A stretch of 22,136 nt of DNA from CAZYWA01 sp964650975 [NCBI: uncultured bacterium]. GTDB lineage: Bacteria > JADJOY01. This document shows, piece after piece, positions 15,751 to 22,136 of the stretch. The stretch is taken from positions 1 to 22,136 of the forward strand of contig CAZYWA010000065.1 in assembly GCA_964650975.1 (NCBI GenBank), in the 5' to 3' direction. Every line of letters starts with the position of its first letter. The stretch's first letter is position 1. The notes under the pieces are model-generated. The model had not been told where the DNA came from. It was given only the letters and a program-made list of their open reading frames with translations, and made no database searches. A program made the position numbers and the translations under genes.

Positions 15751-16275
15751 TCAGGCGCGGACGGCCACGGCGATCGGGCGGCGGCTCGCCTCGGCGAGCT
15801 GGCCGAGCCCGATGCTGGCGCCCAGGAGCAGCGTGGCGGTGAGGCCGGCGAACAGCACCGGCACCAACGGAATCTTGTCGGCCACCACCGAGGCGGCCGA
15901 GGCAAGGACCGTGATTTCCTTCGCACCAATCGCGAAATGTCGAGTCATGTCACCGGCATGGAGCGCGATGACCCAGACCGACGGCACCGCCACCACCAGG
16001 CTCGCGACGAGCGCCAGCGCCAGCCGGGCGAGCGTTCGACGCGGCTCCAGAGCACGGCGGGTGGCCGCGAAACGAGCGCTGGTGGCCGCCACGAAATCGC
16101 GCGGCGGCTCGGCCCGGGGCAGCTCGATGGCGAGCGAGCGGGTGAGCGCGCGCTCGGTTGCGAGCGCGCGGGAGCACGTGGGGCAGTCGGCGAGGTGCGC
16201 CCCTTCGACGGCGCTCGGCACCGCCGTGAGATCGAGCCCCAGCTCGATCAGCCGCTCGTCGCCCAGGTGACTCAT
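15751..16275 (-). CDS. Zinc-finger membrane anti-sigma factor
   Basis: A 174-residue protein with the zinc-binding anti-sigma signature H-x3-C-x2-C (His27, Cys31, Cys34, in HLADCPTCS) in its cytoplasmic N-terminal region, as in ZAS-domain anti-sigma factors that hold ECF sigma factors at the membrane. Hydrophobic stretches at about 82-105 and 135-160 are transmembrane segments; a weaker one lies at about 119-132. The gene starts 16 bases after the sigma stop, with GAGGAG five bases before the ATG, which is the usual operon arrangement. Release of the sigma by an envelope signal is the family model; the signal here is unknown. It is followed by the palindrome unit at 15628-15726 and then by a separate promoter. 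Confidence 0.85.
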   Translation of the reverse strand: MSHLGDERLIELGLDLTAVPSAVEGAHLADCPTCSRALATERALTRSLAIELPRAEPPRDFVAATSARFAATRRALEPRRTLARLALALVASLVVAVPSVWVIALHAGDMTRHFAIGAKEITVLASAASVVADKIPLVPVLFAGLTATLLLGASIGLGQLAEASRRPIAVAVRA

Positions 16276-16291
16276 GATCTCCTCGAGGGGC

Positions 16292-16867
16292 TCATTCGGG
16301 CGTTTTCTCGGCGGATTCCACGAGTTTCTTGAGGCGGGCTCGGGCGCGGTGCAGCCAGGTCATGACGGTGCCCACGGGCACCTCGAGTGTGGTCGCGATG
16401 TCCTTGTACGCCAAGCCCTCGACGTGGAAGAGCATCACGGCCTCGCGCTGGCCCTCGGGCAAGCTCGCGAGCCCCTGACGCAAGATTTCGGCGCGCTGGC
16501 CGGTCATGGCCGAGCCCAGCGCGTCGCCCGCGCGGGTGTCGGCGTGGGCATCCGGGTCGTCGATCAGGTCGTTCGCGCCCGACGACTCGCGCCGGCGCAA
16601 CCGGTCGATCGAGAGGTGCCGCGCCACCGTCAGGAGCCACGGCAAGAGCGGCCGGTCGGGGTCGATCCGGTGCCGGTGGGTGAACGCCCGGACGAAGGTT
16701 TCCTGTGCGGAATCCTCGGCATCCGCCGGGCTCAGGTAGCGCAAGCAGAACCGGTAGACCGGTCCCTGGTGCCGTCGCACGATCTCGGCGAACGCCGCCT
16801 CCTGGCCCAGCGTGGCACGCCGTGCGAGCTCTCGCTCGTCGAGCGTGCCGAGGGAGGGTTCGATCAT
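16292..16867 (-). CDS. ECF family RNA polymerase sigma factor (sigma-70 group 4)
   Basis: A 191-residue sigma factor with the two ECF domains. Sigma2 (about 20-95) includes YRFCLRYLSPADAEDSAQET for core binding and the -10-recognition helix region around FTHRHRIDP and LPWLLTVARHLSIDRLRRR. Sigma4 (about 132-183) contains LPEGQREAVMLFHVEGLAYK and the helix-turn-helix VPVGTVMTWLHRARARL that reads the -35. The gene is first in an operon with its zinc-finger anti-sigma and has an ECF-type promoter whose -10-like end lies 46 bases upstream. The same promoter is repeated before the 72-residue gene, which suggests that this factor controls itself and those genes. The start is ATG at the complement of 16865-16867; its ribosome-binding site is weak. 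The ECF subgroup cannot be assigned by eye. Confidence 0.93.
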   Translation of the reverse strand: MIEPSLGTLDERELARRATLGQEAAFAEIVRRHQGPVYRFCLRYLSPADAEDSAQETFVRAFTHRHRIDPDRPLLPWLLTVARHLSIDRLRRRESSGANDLIDDPDAHADTRAGDALGSAMTGQRAEILRQGLASLPEGQREAVMLFHVEGLAYKDIATTLEVPVGTVMTWLHRARARLKKLVESAEKTPE

Positions 16868-16912
16868 TCACGCCGTCCGGTCCAGTCGAGGTCATGAGAG
16901 CCCTCGATAGAC

Positions 16913-16941
16913 CTTACGCACCGGGGGGCGATCTTATTTCA
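16913..16941 (-). promoter_or_regulatory. ECF-sigma-type promoter, sigma operon
   Basis: On the minus strand TGAAATAA (complement of 16934-16941) is followed after 13 bases by TGCGTAAG (complement of 16913-16920). Both blocks and the spacing match the second copy at 15592-15620 exactly, while the spacers differ. The position 46 bases before the sigma start codon fits an autoregulated promoter. Confidence 0.75.
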
Positions 16942-16979
16942 CCTGGCTCGTAGGGCGGCGTGCGACAAGATCGATCGCT

Positions 16980-17052
16980 GCCCACCGAGGGACCGGTGGG
17001 CCTCCAAGCGGGTACACACTCGATCGACCGGCGCGTGCGCGCAGCGAGCGAC
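16980..17052. repeat. Palindrome with a decayed partner, type II
   Basis: The intact copy (16980-17005, +) has arms GCCCACC and GGTGGGC, loop GAGGGACC and tail CTCC. Twenty-four bases after the tail, 17030-17052 is a GC-alternating palindrome (GCGCGTGCGCGC) followed by AGCGAGCG. It looks like the usual CG-stem partner after loss of its loop. The unit lies in the space between the divergent sigma operon and the TSP3 gene. The remainder of 16942-17134 holds nothing else I can identify. Confidence 0.65.
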
Positions 17053-17134
17053 GGCTGTGCCGAATGGTGGAACGGCGTAGGATGGGTGTTTCTGCGGCGA
17101 GACCGCGCGGTGGGTTTCGGCGCCGGGGGGGCGG

Positions 17135-18430
17135 ATGATCGGATCCTGGGGATTTGGAAGGGTTTCGAGATGGGCCGCGTGCGCGATGGCGGTGGCTGGA
17201 CTGACCGGCGACGCCCTCGCCGACGAGACGGCCAAGCCCGACGTGTGCGCGGCCAACGGCACCGTGGCGAGCGGGTACATCCTGAGCACGCTCGGGCCGG
17301 GCCTCACCACCAACCAGCTGGCGTTTCCGAATCCCACCAGCGTGTGGGGTGACGCGCTCTACATCGCCAATCCGAACGGCCCGCCCGCGGTCCTCAAGGT
17401 GCTGTCGAACGGGGCGATCGCGCCGTTCGCGCTCGATCCCGCGCTGCCGCCCGACGGCTGGGGCGTGGCGATCGGCACCGGTTCGAGCTTCGCCAACAAG
17501 ATGATGGTCTCCGCGGCCGACCCGAACGTCTCGGCGGCGGAGGTCGACGTGCTCGACAGCGCCGGCAACAAGACGCTGCTCCGCCCGGGCGGAATCCCGG
17601 GCGGCGAGTACTTCTTCAAGATCGTCGAGCGGATCGTGGGCGCGTCGACCGACACGCTCCTGGTGTCGGCCTATCACCCGTCCGGCCAGTTCAACACGGT
17701 CAACACGGTTTCCGAGATCGCGAGCCCGTCGGGTGCCAACCTCGGCTACTACGTGGCGTGGAGTGCCTTCTACGGCCTGGTCTGGCCGACCAACCAAGCG
17801 ATCCCCACGTCCACGGCCTTCCCGGCCACCGTTTACGCGACGATGTGGCAGGCGCCGCTCTGGGTGTCGTCGAGCTACGGCGGGCAGGCGCCGTTCGCCA
17901 CCACGATCCCGCTCGCCAACTCGTGGCCCATGGACACCGCGTTCGGGCTCGGCGGCTCGTCCTTCGGCAACGATCTCTACGTCATGGCCGCGCACACCGA
18001 CGGTGTGAACCCGTTCGACGCGACCGAGATCTGGCGCGTGAGCTCGACCGGCTCGGCGCAGCTCATCGCGTCGGTCCCGTTCGTCGAGCAGCCCGATCTC
18101 TTCCGCTCGGGCGGCCTCGCGTTTTCGCAGGGCGGCTCGTTCGGCAAGAAGCTCTACTTCTCGGCCAACGACCTGATCTGCAGCGTGAGCCGCGACACCG
18201 ACCTCGACGGCGTCCCCGACGACAGCGACAACTGTCCGACCGTCGCGAACGCCAGTCAGACCGACACCGACGGCGACGGACGCGGAGACGCGTGCGATCT
18301 CTTCCCGACCAACCCGAGCTGCGGCGTGGCCCGCGGTGCGAGCGGTTCCGCGGGCGACGTGCTGGTGCCGGTGCTTGCCCCGCTGGCGATCGTCGCGGCG
18401 GGACGCACGCTGCGCAGGCGCCGCGGCTGA
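17135..18430 (+). CDS. Secreted protein with thrombospondin type 3 repeat and C-terminal sorting-like tail
   Basis: A 431-residue exported protein. The N-terminus has a basic/hydrophobic signal ([18 protein letters not shown], cleaved near residue 30). The main body (about 35-350) is rich in beta-strand motifs with repeated G-x-S-F-x-N/K segments ([36 protein letters not shown]). These look like blades of a propeller-like fold, although no family is assigned. Residues 354-388 form a calcium-binding thrombospondin type 3 repeat ([15 protein letters not shown] and [12 protein letters not shown]). The tail has Cys396, a Gly/Ser/Ala stretch, a hydrophobic segment (about 408-423) and a terminal Arg run. 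That layout resembles MYXO-CTERM-like anchoring signals. The start ATG 17135 has a G-rich tract just upstream. It stands alone on the plus strand, divergent from the sigma operon and convergent with the Uma2 gene. A cell-surface role is inference. Confidence 0.85.
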   Translation: MIGSWGFGRVSRWAACAMAVAGLTGDALADETAKPDVCAANGTVASGYILSTLGPGLTTNQLAFPNPTSVWGDALYIANPNGPPAVLKVLSNGAIAPFALDPALPPDGWGVAIGTGSSFANKMMVSAADPNVSAAEVDVLDSAGNKTLLRPGGIPGGEYFFKIVERIVGASTDTLLVSAYHPSGQFNTVNTVSEIASPSGANLGYYVAWSAFYGLVWPTNQAIPTSTAFPATVYATMWQAPLWVSSSYGGQAPFATTIPLANSWPMDTAFGLGGSSFGNDLYVMAAHTDGVNPFDATEIWRVSSTGSAQLIASVPFVEQPDLFRSGGLAFSQGGSFGKKLYFSANDLICSVSRDTDLDGVPDDSDNCPTVANASQTDTDGDGRGDACDLFPTNPSCGVARGASGSAGDVLVPVLAPLAIVAAGRTLRRRRG

Positions 18431-18470
18431 TTGCCGGGAACGATCGCCCTTCGCAACTGCAACGAGAGAT

Positions 18471-19052
18471 TCAGCTCACGCTGGGCGCCGGGAGCCCCGA
18501 CCAGAGAGCCGGAAGATCGAGATCGACCGCGTCAAACGGCTCGATGCGCGCGGGGGCGTCACCAGCGTAGGTGCCGAGCAGCAACCAGTGGGATTGTTGC
18601 AGGCGGAAGGCCTCCACCGTGCGCGCCGCCGGGTCCACCAACCAGGCGAACGCCACTTGCTCCCGGGCGTAGAGGGCCAGCTTCCTCACGCGGTCGAGCC
18701 GCGCCGTCGCAGGCGAGAGCACCTCGCAGATCCAGTCCGGTGCAAGCGTGTGGAACGGCGCGTCGGGAATCACCGGAAGCCGCTCGCGCCGCCAGCCCGC
18801 GAGGTCGGGGACCACGACGTCGTCGCCCAGGTGGAGCTCGGGCTCGTCGAGGATCCACCACCCTCCGGGACCTCCGCGACCGTGGTCGAACGGATCCCCG
18901 AGCTTTCCTCCGAGGACCGAGCTGACGCGCGAATGTGCGTAGCCGGGCCGCGGGAGCGCGATCAGCTCACCATCGACGATCTGAGCCAGCAGCGAGTCCG
19001 GGACCTTCTTCAGATCCTCGTAAGTCGCGCGCCGCTGCGCCGGCTCGGCCAT
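18471..19052 (-). CDS. Uma2 family (DUF820) putative restriction-like endonuclease
   Basis: A 193-residue single-domain protein of the Uma2/DUF820 family, which has a PD-(D/E)xK nuclease fold. Family features in order are the N-terminal helix YEDLKKVPDSLLAQIVDGEL, the segment HSRVSSVLGGKL, VVVPDLAGWRRERLP with the acidic active-site Asp, and PDWICEVLSPATARLDRVRK with the Glu and a basic residue expected in the catalytic core. The cellular role of Uma2 proteins is not established; copies are numerous in cyanobacteria and myxobacteria. It starts 23 bases after the LOG-family stop on the same strand and is probably the last gene of that operon. No strong ribosome-binding site precedes the ATG; a small hairpin GAGGT-GGTA-ACCTC lies in the gap. 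Confidence 0.85.
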   Translation of the reverse strand: MAEPAQRRATYEDLKKVPDSLLAQIVDGELIALPRPGYAHSRVSSVLGGKLGDPFDHGRGGPGGWWILDEPELHLGDDVVVPDLAGWRRERLPVIPDAPFHTLAPDWICEVLSPATARLDRVRKLALYAREQVAFAWLVDPAARTVEAFRLQQSHWLLLGTYAGDAPARIEPFDAVDLDLPALWSGLPAPSVS

Positions 19053-19075
19053 GAGTGGAGGTTACCACCTCGAGG

Positions 19076-20098
19076 TCACGGCACGATCGCTTCGCCCTCG
19101 CCGCGCCAGAAGTCGATGATCCGCTCCCAGGCCTCCTGAGCGGTCTCGACGTACGTGAAGATGTGCCGGTCCTCGGGATCGATCACGCCTTCGGCGGCGA
19201 GGAATTCGGGATCGAACGCTTTGGTCCAGAACTCGCGCCCCACGAGCACCACCGGCAGCGGCGGGATCTTCTGGGTCTGGATGAGGCACAGCGCGTCGAA
19301 GATCTCGTCGAAGGTTCCGTAGCCGCCCGGAAACGCCACCAGCGCGCGTGCGTGCATCATGAAATGCATCTTGCGTAGCGCGAAGTAGCGGAACTGGAAG
19401 CACAGCTCCGGCGTGATGTACGGGTTCGGGAACTGCTCGTGGGGCAGGATGATGTTGAGGCCGACGCTCTTGGCCTGGACGTCGAACGCGCCACGATTGG
19501 CCGCCTCCATGATCCCCGGGCCGCCGCCGGTCACGATCACGAACTGATACGGGCCTTCCTTCTGGCACACGGTGCTCACGATCCGGCCCAGCTCGCGTGC
19601 CTCGTTGTAATAGCGGCTGAGCGCCTTCACCCGCTCCGCCACCGCCGCGCGACGCCTCGCTTCCGGATCGTCGGGAGCGGCGGCGAGTGCCTTGCGCGCG
19701 GCCTCGACCTTGCGCCGCGCGGCCGCCGGCTCGACCAGCCGGGTGCTGCCGAAGACCACGATCGTCGAGCGGACCTGGTGGCGGGTGAGCTCGATCTGCG
19801 GCTTCAGGTACTCGAGCTCGAGGCGCTCGCCACGCAGCTCGTCGAGCTCCATGAAGTCCGGGTCCTGATCGGCGCGCCGGTAGCTCGGGCTCGACATGAT
19901 GCGCGCGATCCGCTCCGCGGCTTGCGGATCGTCCTCGAGCGGCTTGGGCTTGCTCCCGGGCAGCGGTGAAACCCGTTGCAGCACCCGCGAAGGCTCTCGG
20001 TCGCGCGCGCCGTCGCGAACGCCGTTCGAGGCGCCGTTCCGCGCGCTCTTCGACTTCGCGGACTTCGCCGCCGGCCGTGGCTTCCGCTTGGTGCTCAC
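19076..20098 (-). CDS. LOG family protein (TIGR00730-type, putative nucleotide phosphoribohydrolase)
   Basis: A 340-residue protein. The C-terminal two thirds is a Rossmann-like LOG domain with GGGPGIME at 191-198 and the hallmark PGGYGTFDE at 257-265 (PGGxGTxxE). In characterised relatives these motifs bind a nucleoside 5'-monophosphate and cleave its N-glycosidic bond, as in cytokinin activation. In bacteria the substrate is often uncertain. The N-terminal 50 residues are Lys/Arg/Ser rich and look disordered. An intermediate helical region (about 55-175) makes it longer than the roughly 190-residue minimal LOG proteins, like the larger bacterial subgroup. The start is GTG (complement of 20096-20098), overlapping the TGA of the upstream nuclease gene by four bases, so translation is probably coupled. 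Uma2 follows after 23 bases. Confidence 0.9.
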   Translation of the reverse strand: MSTKRKPRPAAKSAKSKSARNGASNGVRDGARDREPSRVLQRVSPLPGSKPKPLEDDPQAAERIARIMSSPSYRRADQDPDFMELDELRGERLELEYLKPQIELTRHQVRSTIVVFGSTRLVEPAAARRKVEAARKALAAAPDDPEARRRAAVAERVKALSRYYNEARELGRIVSTVCQKEGPYQFVIVTGGGPGIMEAANRGAFDVQAKSVGLNIILPHEQFPNPYITPELCFQFRYFALRKMHFMMHARALVAFPGGYGTFDEIFDALCLIQTQKIPPLPVVLVGREFWTKAFDPEFLAAEGVIDPEDRHIFTYVETAQEAWERIIDFWRGEGEAIVP

Positions 20099-21501
20099 GC
20101 GCTCACCAGAGCGGAGAGGTCGAAGCTCTGGCCGAGCCGCGGCAGGTGCGTGGCGACGCCCAGCTCCCGCTCGAGCCGCGCGGCGAGCGCCGTCGAGCTC
20201 GCCGGCTCGCCGTGGGTCACGAACACCTGCCGGGGCGGCGCGCCCGAGGAGCGCACCCAGCGCAGCAGCTCGTCCGCGTCGGCGTGCGCCGAGAGCCCCT
20301 GCATCGACAGCAACCGGGCGCGCACAGGCACGTCCTGGCCGTGCATGCGGATCGTGTGTCTCCCCTCGAGCAGCGCGCGGCCGCGGGTGCCGGCCGCCTG
20401 GTAGCCGACCAGCACGATCAGGCTCCGCTCGTCGCCGAGGATGCGGTGCAGGTGATGCACCACGCGTCCGCCGGTCAGCATGCCGCTCGCCGACAGGATC
20501 ACCCGCGGCCCGGCGAGCGTGTTGAGCGCCTTCGATTCGTCGACGCTGCGGTGGAAATGGACGCCTTTCGGGAAGAGCCGGTTCTGGCCGTTCTGCAGCA
20601 CGTCCGGATCGAGGTTCTCGTCGCCCACGTGCTTGGCGTAGATGCGCGTCGCGTCGACCGCCATGGGGCTGTCGATGTGGATCGGAACCTGCGGCAGCGT
20701 CCCGTCACGCATGCCGTCGCCGAGAAGCATCGTGACCATCTGGGCGCGGCCCACGGCGAAGCACGGAATCAGAATCGTGCCGCCCCGCTCGCAGGCCTGG
20801 CGGAACGGTTTCTCGAGCTGCTGGAGCGGCGGCGCGGCATCGTGGAGCCGGTCGCCGTAGGTCGACTCGATCACCAGCGCGTCGCAGGGTGGCAGCGGCG
20901 AGGGGTCGGGATGGAGCGGTGCATCGTAGCGGCCCACGTCGCCGCTCCACACGACTCGCAAGGTGCGCGGACCGTCGGGGATCTCCATCTCGACGTGTGC
21001 CGATCCCAGGATGTGCCCCGCATTCAGGAACCGCGCGCGAAAGCCGTCACCGAGCGTGATCCAGTCGTGGTACTCGACGGGGCTCAGCCGGTTGATCGCC
21101 TGCTGCGCGTCGGCGGTGGTGTAAAGCGGCTGCGCGGGACTGTGCTTGCTGAATCCGCGCCGGTTGGCGTAGAGCGCGTCTTCCTCCTGCAAGTGCGCCG
21201 CGTCGAGCAGCATGAGCTGGGCCAGCTCCTGGGTCGCGGGCGTGCAGTAGATCGGGCCGCGAAAGCCGTCGCGAACCAATTTGGGCAGATAGCCCGAATG
21301 GTCGATGTGCGCGTGGGTGAGCACCAGCGAGCGGACCGCTCCCGGGTCGAACGAGGGCTTCTGCCAGTTGAGGAGCCGGAGCTCCTTCAATCCCTGGAAG
21401 AGCCCGGAGTCGACGAGACAGCTCGTGCCGCCCGCCTCGACCAGATAGCGCGAGCCGGTCACCGTCCCCGCGCCGCCGTGAAAACCGATCGTGGCCGTCA
21501 T
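20095..21501 (-). CDS. Metallo-beta-lactamase / beta-CASP RNA nuclease
   Basis: A 468-residue member of the CPSF73/YSH1-like branch of metallo-beta-lactamase nucleases, cytoplasmic and expected to cut RNA. Zinc-binding motifs are intact: HAHIDH at 63-68, GHILGSAH with His163, and SGDVGRYD with Asp188. The beta-CASP portion contains IESTYGD (211-217, motif A), a segment from about 330-385 including SASGMLTGGRVVHHL, and SAHAD with His406 (motif C), followed by VTHGE with His430. The start is ATG (complement of 21499-21501), where family similarity begins (TATIGFHGGAGTVTGS) and GAGGGTG lies upstream. Longer in-frame starts would translate the palindromic repeats at 21600-21675 and are rejected. 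The stop overlaps the LOG start by four bases. The upstream gap is divergent with the AhpD-like gene. Confidence 0.93.
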   Translation of the reverse strand: MTATIGFHGGAGTVTGSRYLVEAGGTSCLVDSGLFQGLKELRLLNWQKPSFDPGAVRSLVLTHAHIDHSGYLPKLVRDGFRGPIYCTPATQELAQLMLLDAAHLQEEDALYANRRGFSKHSPAQPLYTTADAQQAINRLSPVEYHDWITLGDGFRARFLNAGHILGSAHVEMEIPDGPRTLRVVWSGDVGRYDAPLHPDPSPLPPCDALVIESTYGDRLHDAAPPLQQLEKPFRQACERGGTILIPCFAVGRAQMVTMLLGDGMRDGTLPQVPIHIDSPMAVDATRIYAKHVGDENLDPDVLQNGQNRLFPKGVHFHRSVDESKALNTLAGPRVILSASGMLTGGRVVHHLHRILGDERSLIVLVGYQAAGTRGRALLEGRHTIRMHGQDVPVRARLLSMQGLSAHADADELLRWVRSSGAPPRQVFVTHGEPASSTALAARLERELGVATHLPRLGQSFDLSALVSA

Positions 21502-21599
21502 GTTGGTTTCACCCTCGATCCCCGCCGCAGAATGCTCGATCTTCGGGACGCGGCTCAAGGTGGGCCGCCTGGGCTCAGGCCCGAGCTCGATCGTTCGCT

Positions 21600-21675
21600 G
21601 CCCACCAAGGGACCGGTGGGCCTCCAGACGGGTCCGGATCCAGCCGGCTGGAGCGCGCGCGGTCCCTCGCGCGCG
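21600..21675. repeat. Palindrome pair, type II, in a divergent intergenic region
   Basis: The first member (21600-21625, +) has arms GCCCACC and GGTGGGC, loop AAGGGACC and tail CTCC. The second (21650-21675, - strand) has arms CGCGCGC and GCGCGCG, loop GAGGGACC and tail CTCC. The gap between tails is 24 bases. The outer flanks keep degenerate TCGATCG and AGCG ends. The unit occupies the space between the divergently transcribed nuclease and AhpD-like genes. No promoter is evident by eye in the rest of 21502-21727. Confidence 0.85.
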
Positions 21676-21727
21676 AGCGCTCATCGCGGGCCAGCAGACG
21701 GTATGCTCCGAGAGCAAAGGGGAAGCG

Positions 21728-22063
21728 ATGAGCGATCACTACTACGACGCGCACGATCTGCCCAGGTTCGGCGAGATCGGCGAGAACGCACCCGAGCTGG
21801 CGAAGAAGTTCTTCGACTGGTACGGAGCGGTGTTCGCCGACGGAGCGCTCAGCGCCCGCGAGAAATCGCTCATCGCGCTCGCGGTCGCGCACGCCGTGCA
21901 ATGCCCCTACTGCATCGACGCCTACAGCCGCGACGCGCTGGAGAAGGGCTCCGACCTCGACCAGATGACCGAGGCGGTGCACGTGGCCGCCGCGATCCGC
22001 GGCGGGGCCAGCCTGGTGCACGGCGTGCAGATGCGGAATCACGCCACCAAGCTCGGCATGTGA
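21728..22063 (+). CDS. AhpD/CMD-like protein, arsenosugar biosynthesis-associated peroxidase-like type
   Basis: A 111-residue single-domain protein of the AhpD/carboxymuconolactone decarboxylase superfamily. It has the redox pair Cys-Pro-Tyr-Cys in AHAVQCPYCIDAYSRDALEKG (about 53-73) and the C-terminal helix VHVAAAIRGGASLVHGVQM. The start (SDHYYDAHDLPRFGEIG), length and C-terminal pattern match the small peroxidase-like proteins encoded beside the radical SAM enzyme ArsS of arsenosugar biosynthesis. Their exact reaction is not known. The start ATG 21728 has AAGGGGA five to six bases upstream, a good ribosome-binding site. It is divergent from the beta-CASP nuclease gene. If the assignment is right, arsS should follow beyond the window edge. 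The subfamily assignment rests on sequence memory, not on a search. Confidence 0.85.
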   Translation: MSDHYYDAHDLPRFGEIGENAPELAKKFFDWYGAVFADGALSAREKSLIALAVAHAVQCPYCIDAYSRDALEKGSDLDQMTEAVHVAAAIRGGASLVHGVQMRNHATKLGM

Positions 22064-22085
22064 GCCGGCTTAGCCCGGGTCATTC

Positions 22086-22136
22086 ATGAAAGTTCGTAGC
22101 GAGGGCGCCAAGCGTCGAGCAGATTCGGGTGAACGC
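22086..22136 (+). CDS. Possible 5' end of the next gene (truncated by window edge)
   Basis: An open frame from ATG 22086 begins 22 bases after the AhpD-like stop and runs off the end. Its 17 visible codons are Lys/Arg/Glu rich (MKVRSEGAKRRADSGER). No clear ribosome-binding site is seen. By context it could be the start of arsS, but nothing in these residues proves it. Confidence 0.25.
   Translation, partial: MKVRSEGAKRRADSGER

Noticed and set aside
21502-21717. Longer N-terminus for the beta-CASP nuclease
   Set aside because: It would translate the palindrome pair at 21600-21675 in an unrelated frame. Family similarity starts at the ATG at 21501, which has its own purine-rich site.

Overview
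The window is very GC-rich and gene-dense. It reads as a piece of chromosome from a diderm bacterium, most likely a myxobacterium or deltaproteobacterium-like soil or sediment lineage. That placement is inference, based on base composition, many Sec-exported proteins, a thrombospondin type 3 protein with a Cys / hydrophobic / poly-Arg tail like MYXO-CTERM signals, DUF4019, a bactofilin-like membrane protein and Uma2. I saw no rRNA, tRNA, CRISPR array, transposase gene or phage gene.

Layout. (1) 1-10446, + strand: three genes joined by 4-base ATGA stop/start overlaps. They are the end of an Ig/FlgD-like extracellular protein, an exported TPR protein of about 2,700 residues, and an exported protein of unknown function. 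(2) 10557-13753, +: a small secreted DUF4019 protein and an M1 zinc aminopeptidase. (3) 13862-16867, - strand: an ECF sigma factor, its zinc-finger membrane anti-sigma, a 72-residue membrane peptide, and an exported STN / beta-solenoid / multi-TM protein. Two near-identical ECF-type promoters drive the sigma pair and the effector pair, so this looks like a compact autoregulated envelope-sensing regulon. (4) 17135-18430, +: a secreted TSP3 protein with a sorting-type tail. (5) 18471-21501, -: an operon of a metallo-beta-lactamase/beta-CASP nuclease, a LOG-family protein (4-base GTGA overlap) and a Uma2 protein. (6) 21728-end, +: an arsenosugar-type AhpD/CMD small protein and the first codons of a further frame.

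The most unusual signal lies between the genes. Fifteen short palindromes occupy the gene junctions. All share one design: a stem of 6-7 bp whose sequence changes, a nearly constant 8-base loop (GAGGGACC), and a CTCC tail. They alternate in orientation, sit 24-29 bases apart, and combine into two recurring unit types, like the REP/BIME elements of gammaproteobacteria but with a different sequence. One unit (15628-15726) is bounded by a perfect 11-bp inverted repeat. At two ATGA-coupled junctions the palindromes lie between the coupled start codon and the signal peptide of the next gene and stay open in frame, so they either add an Arg-rich N-terminal extension or have displaced the true start.
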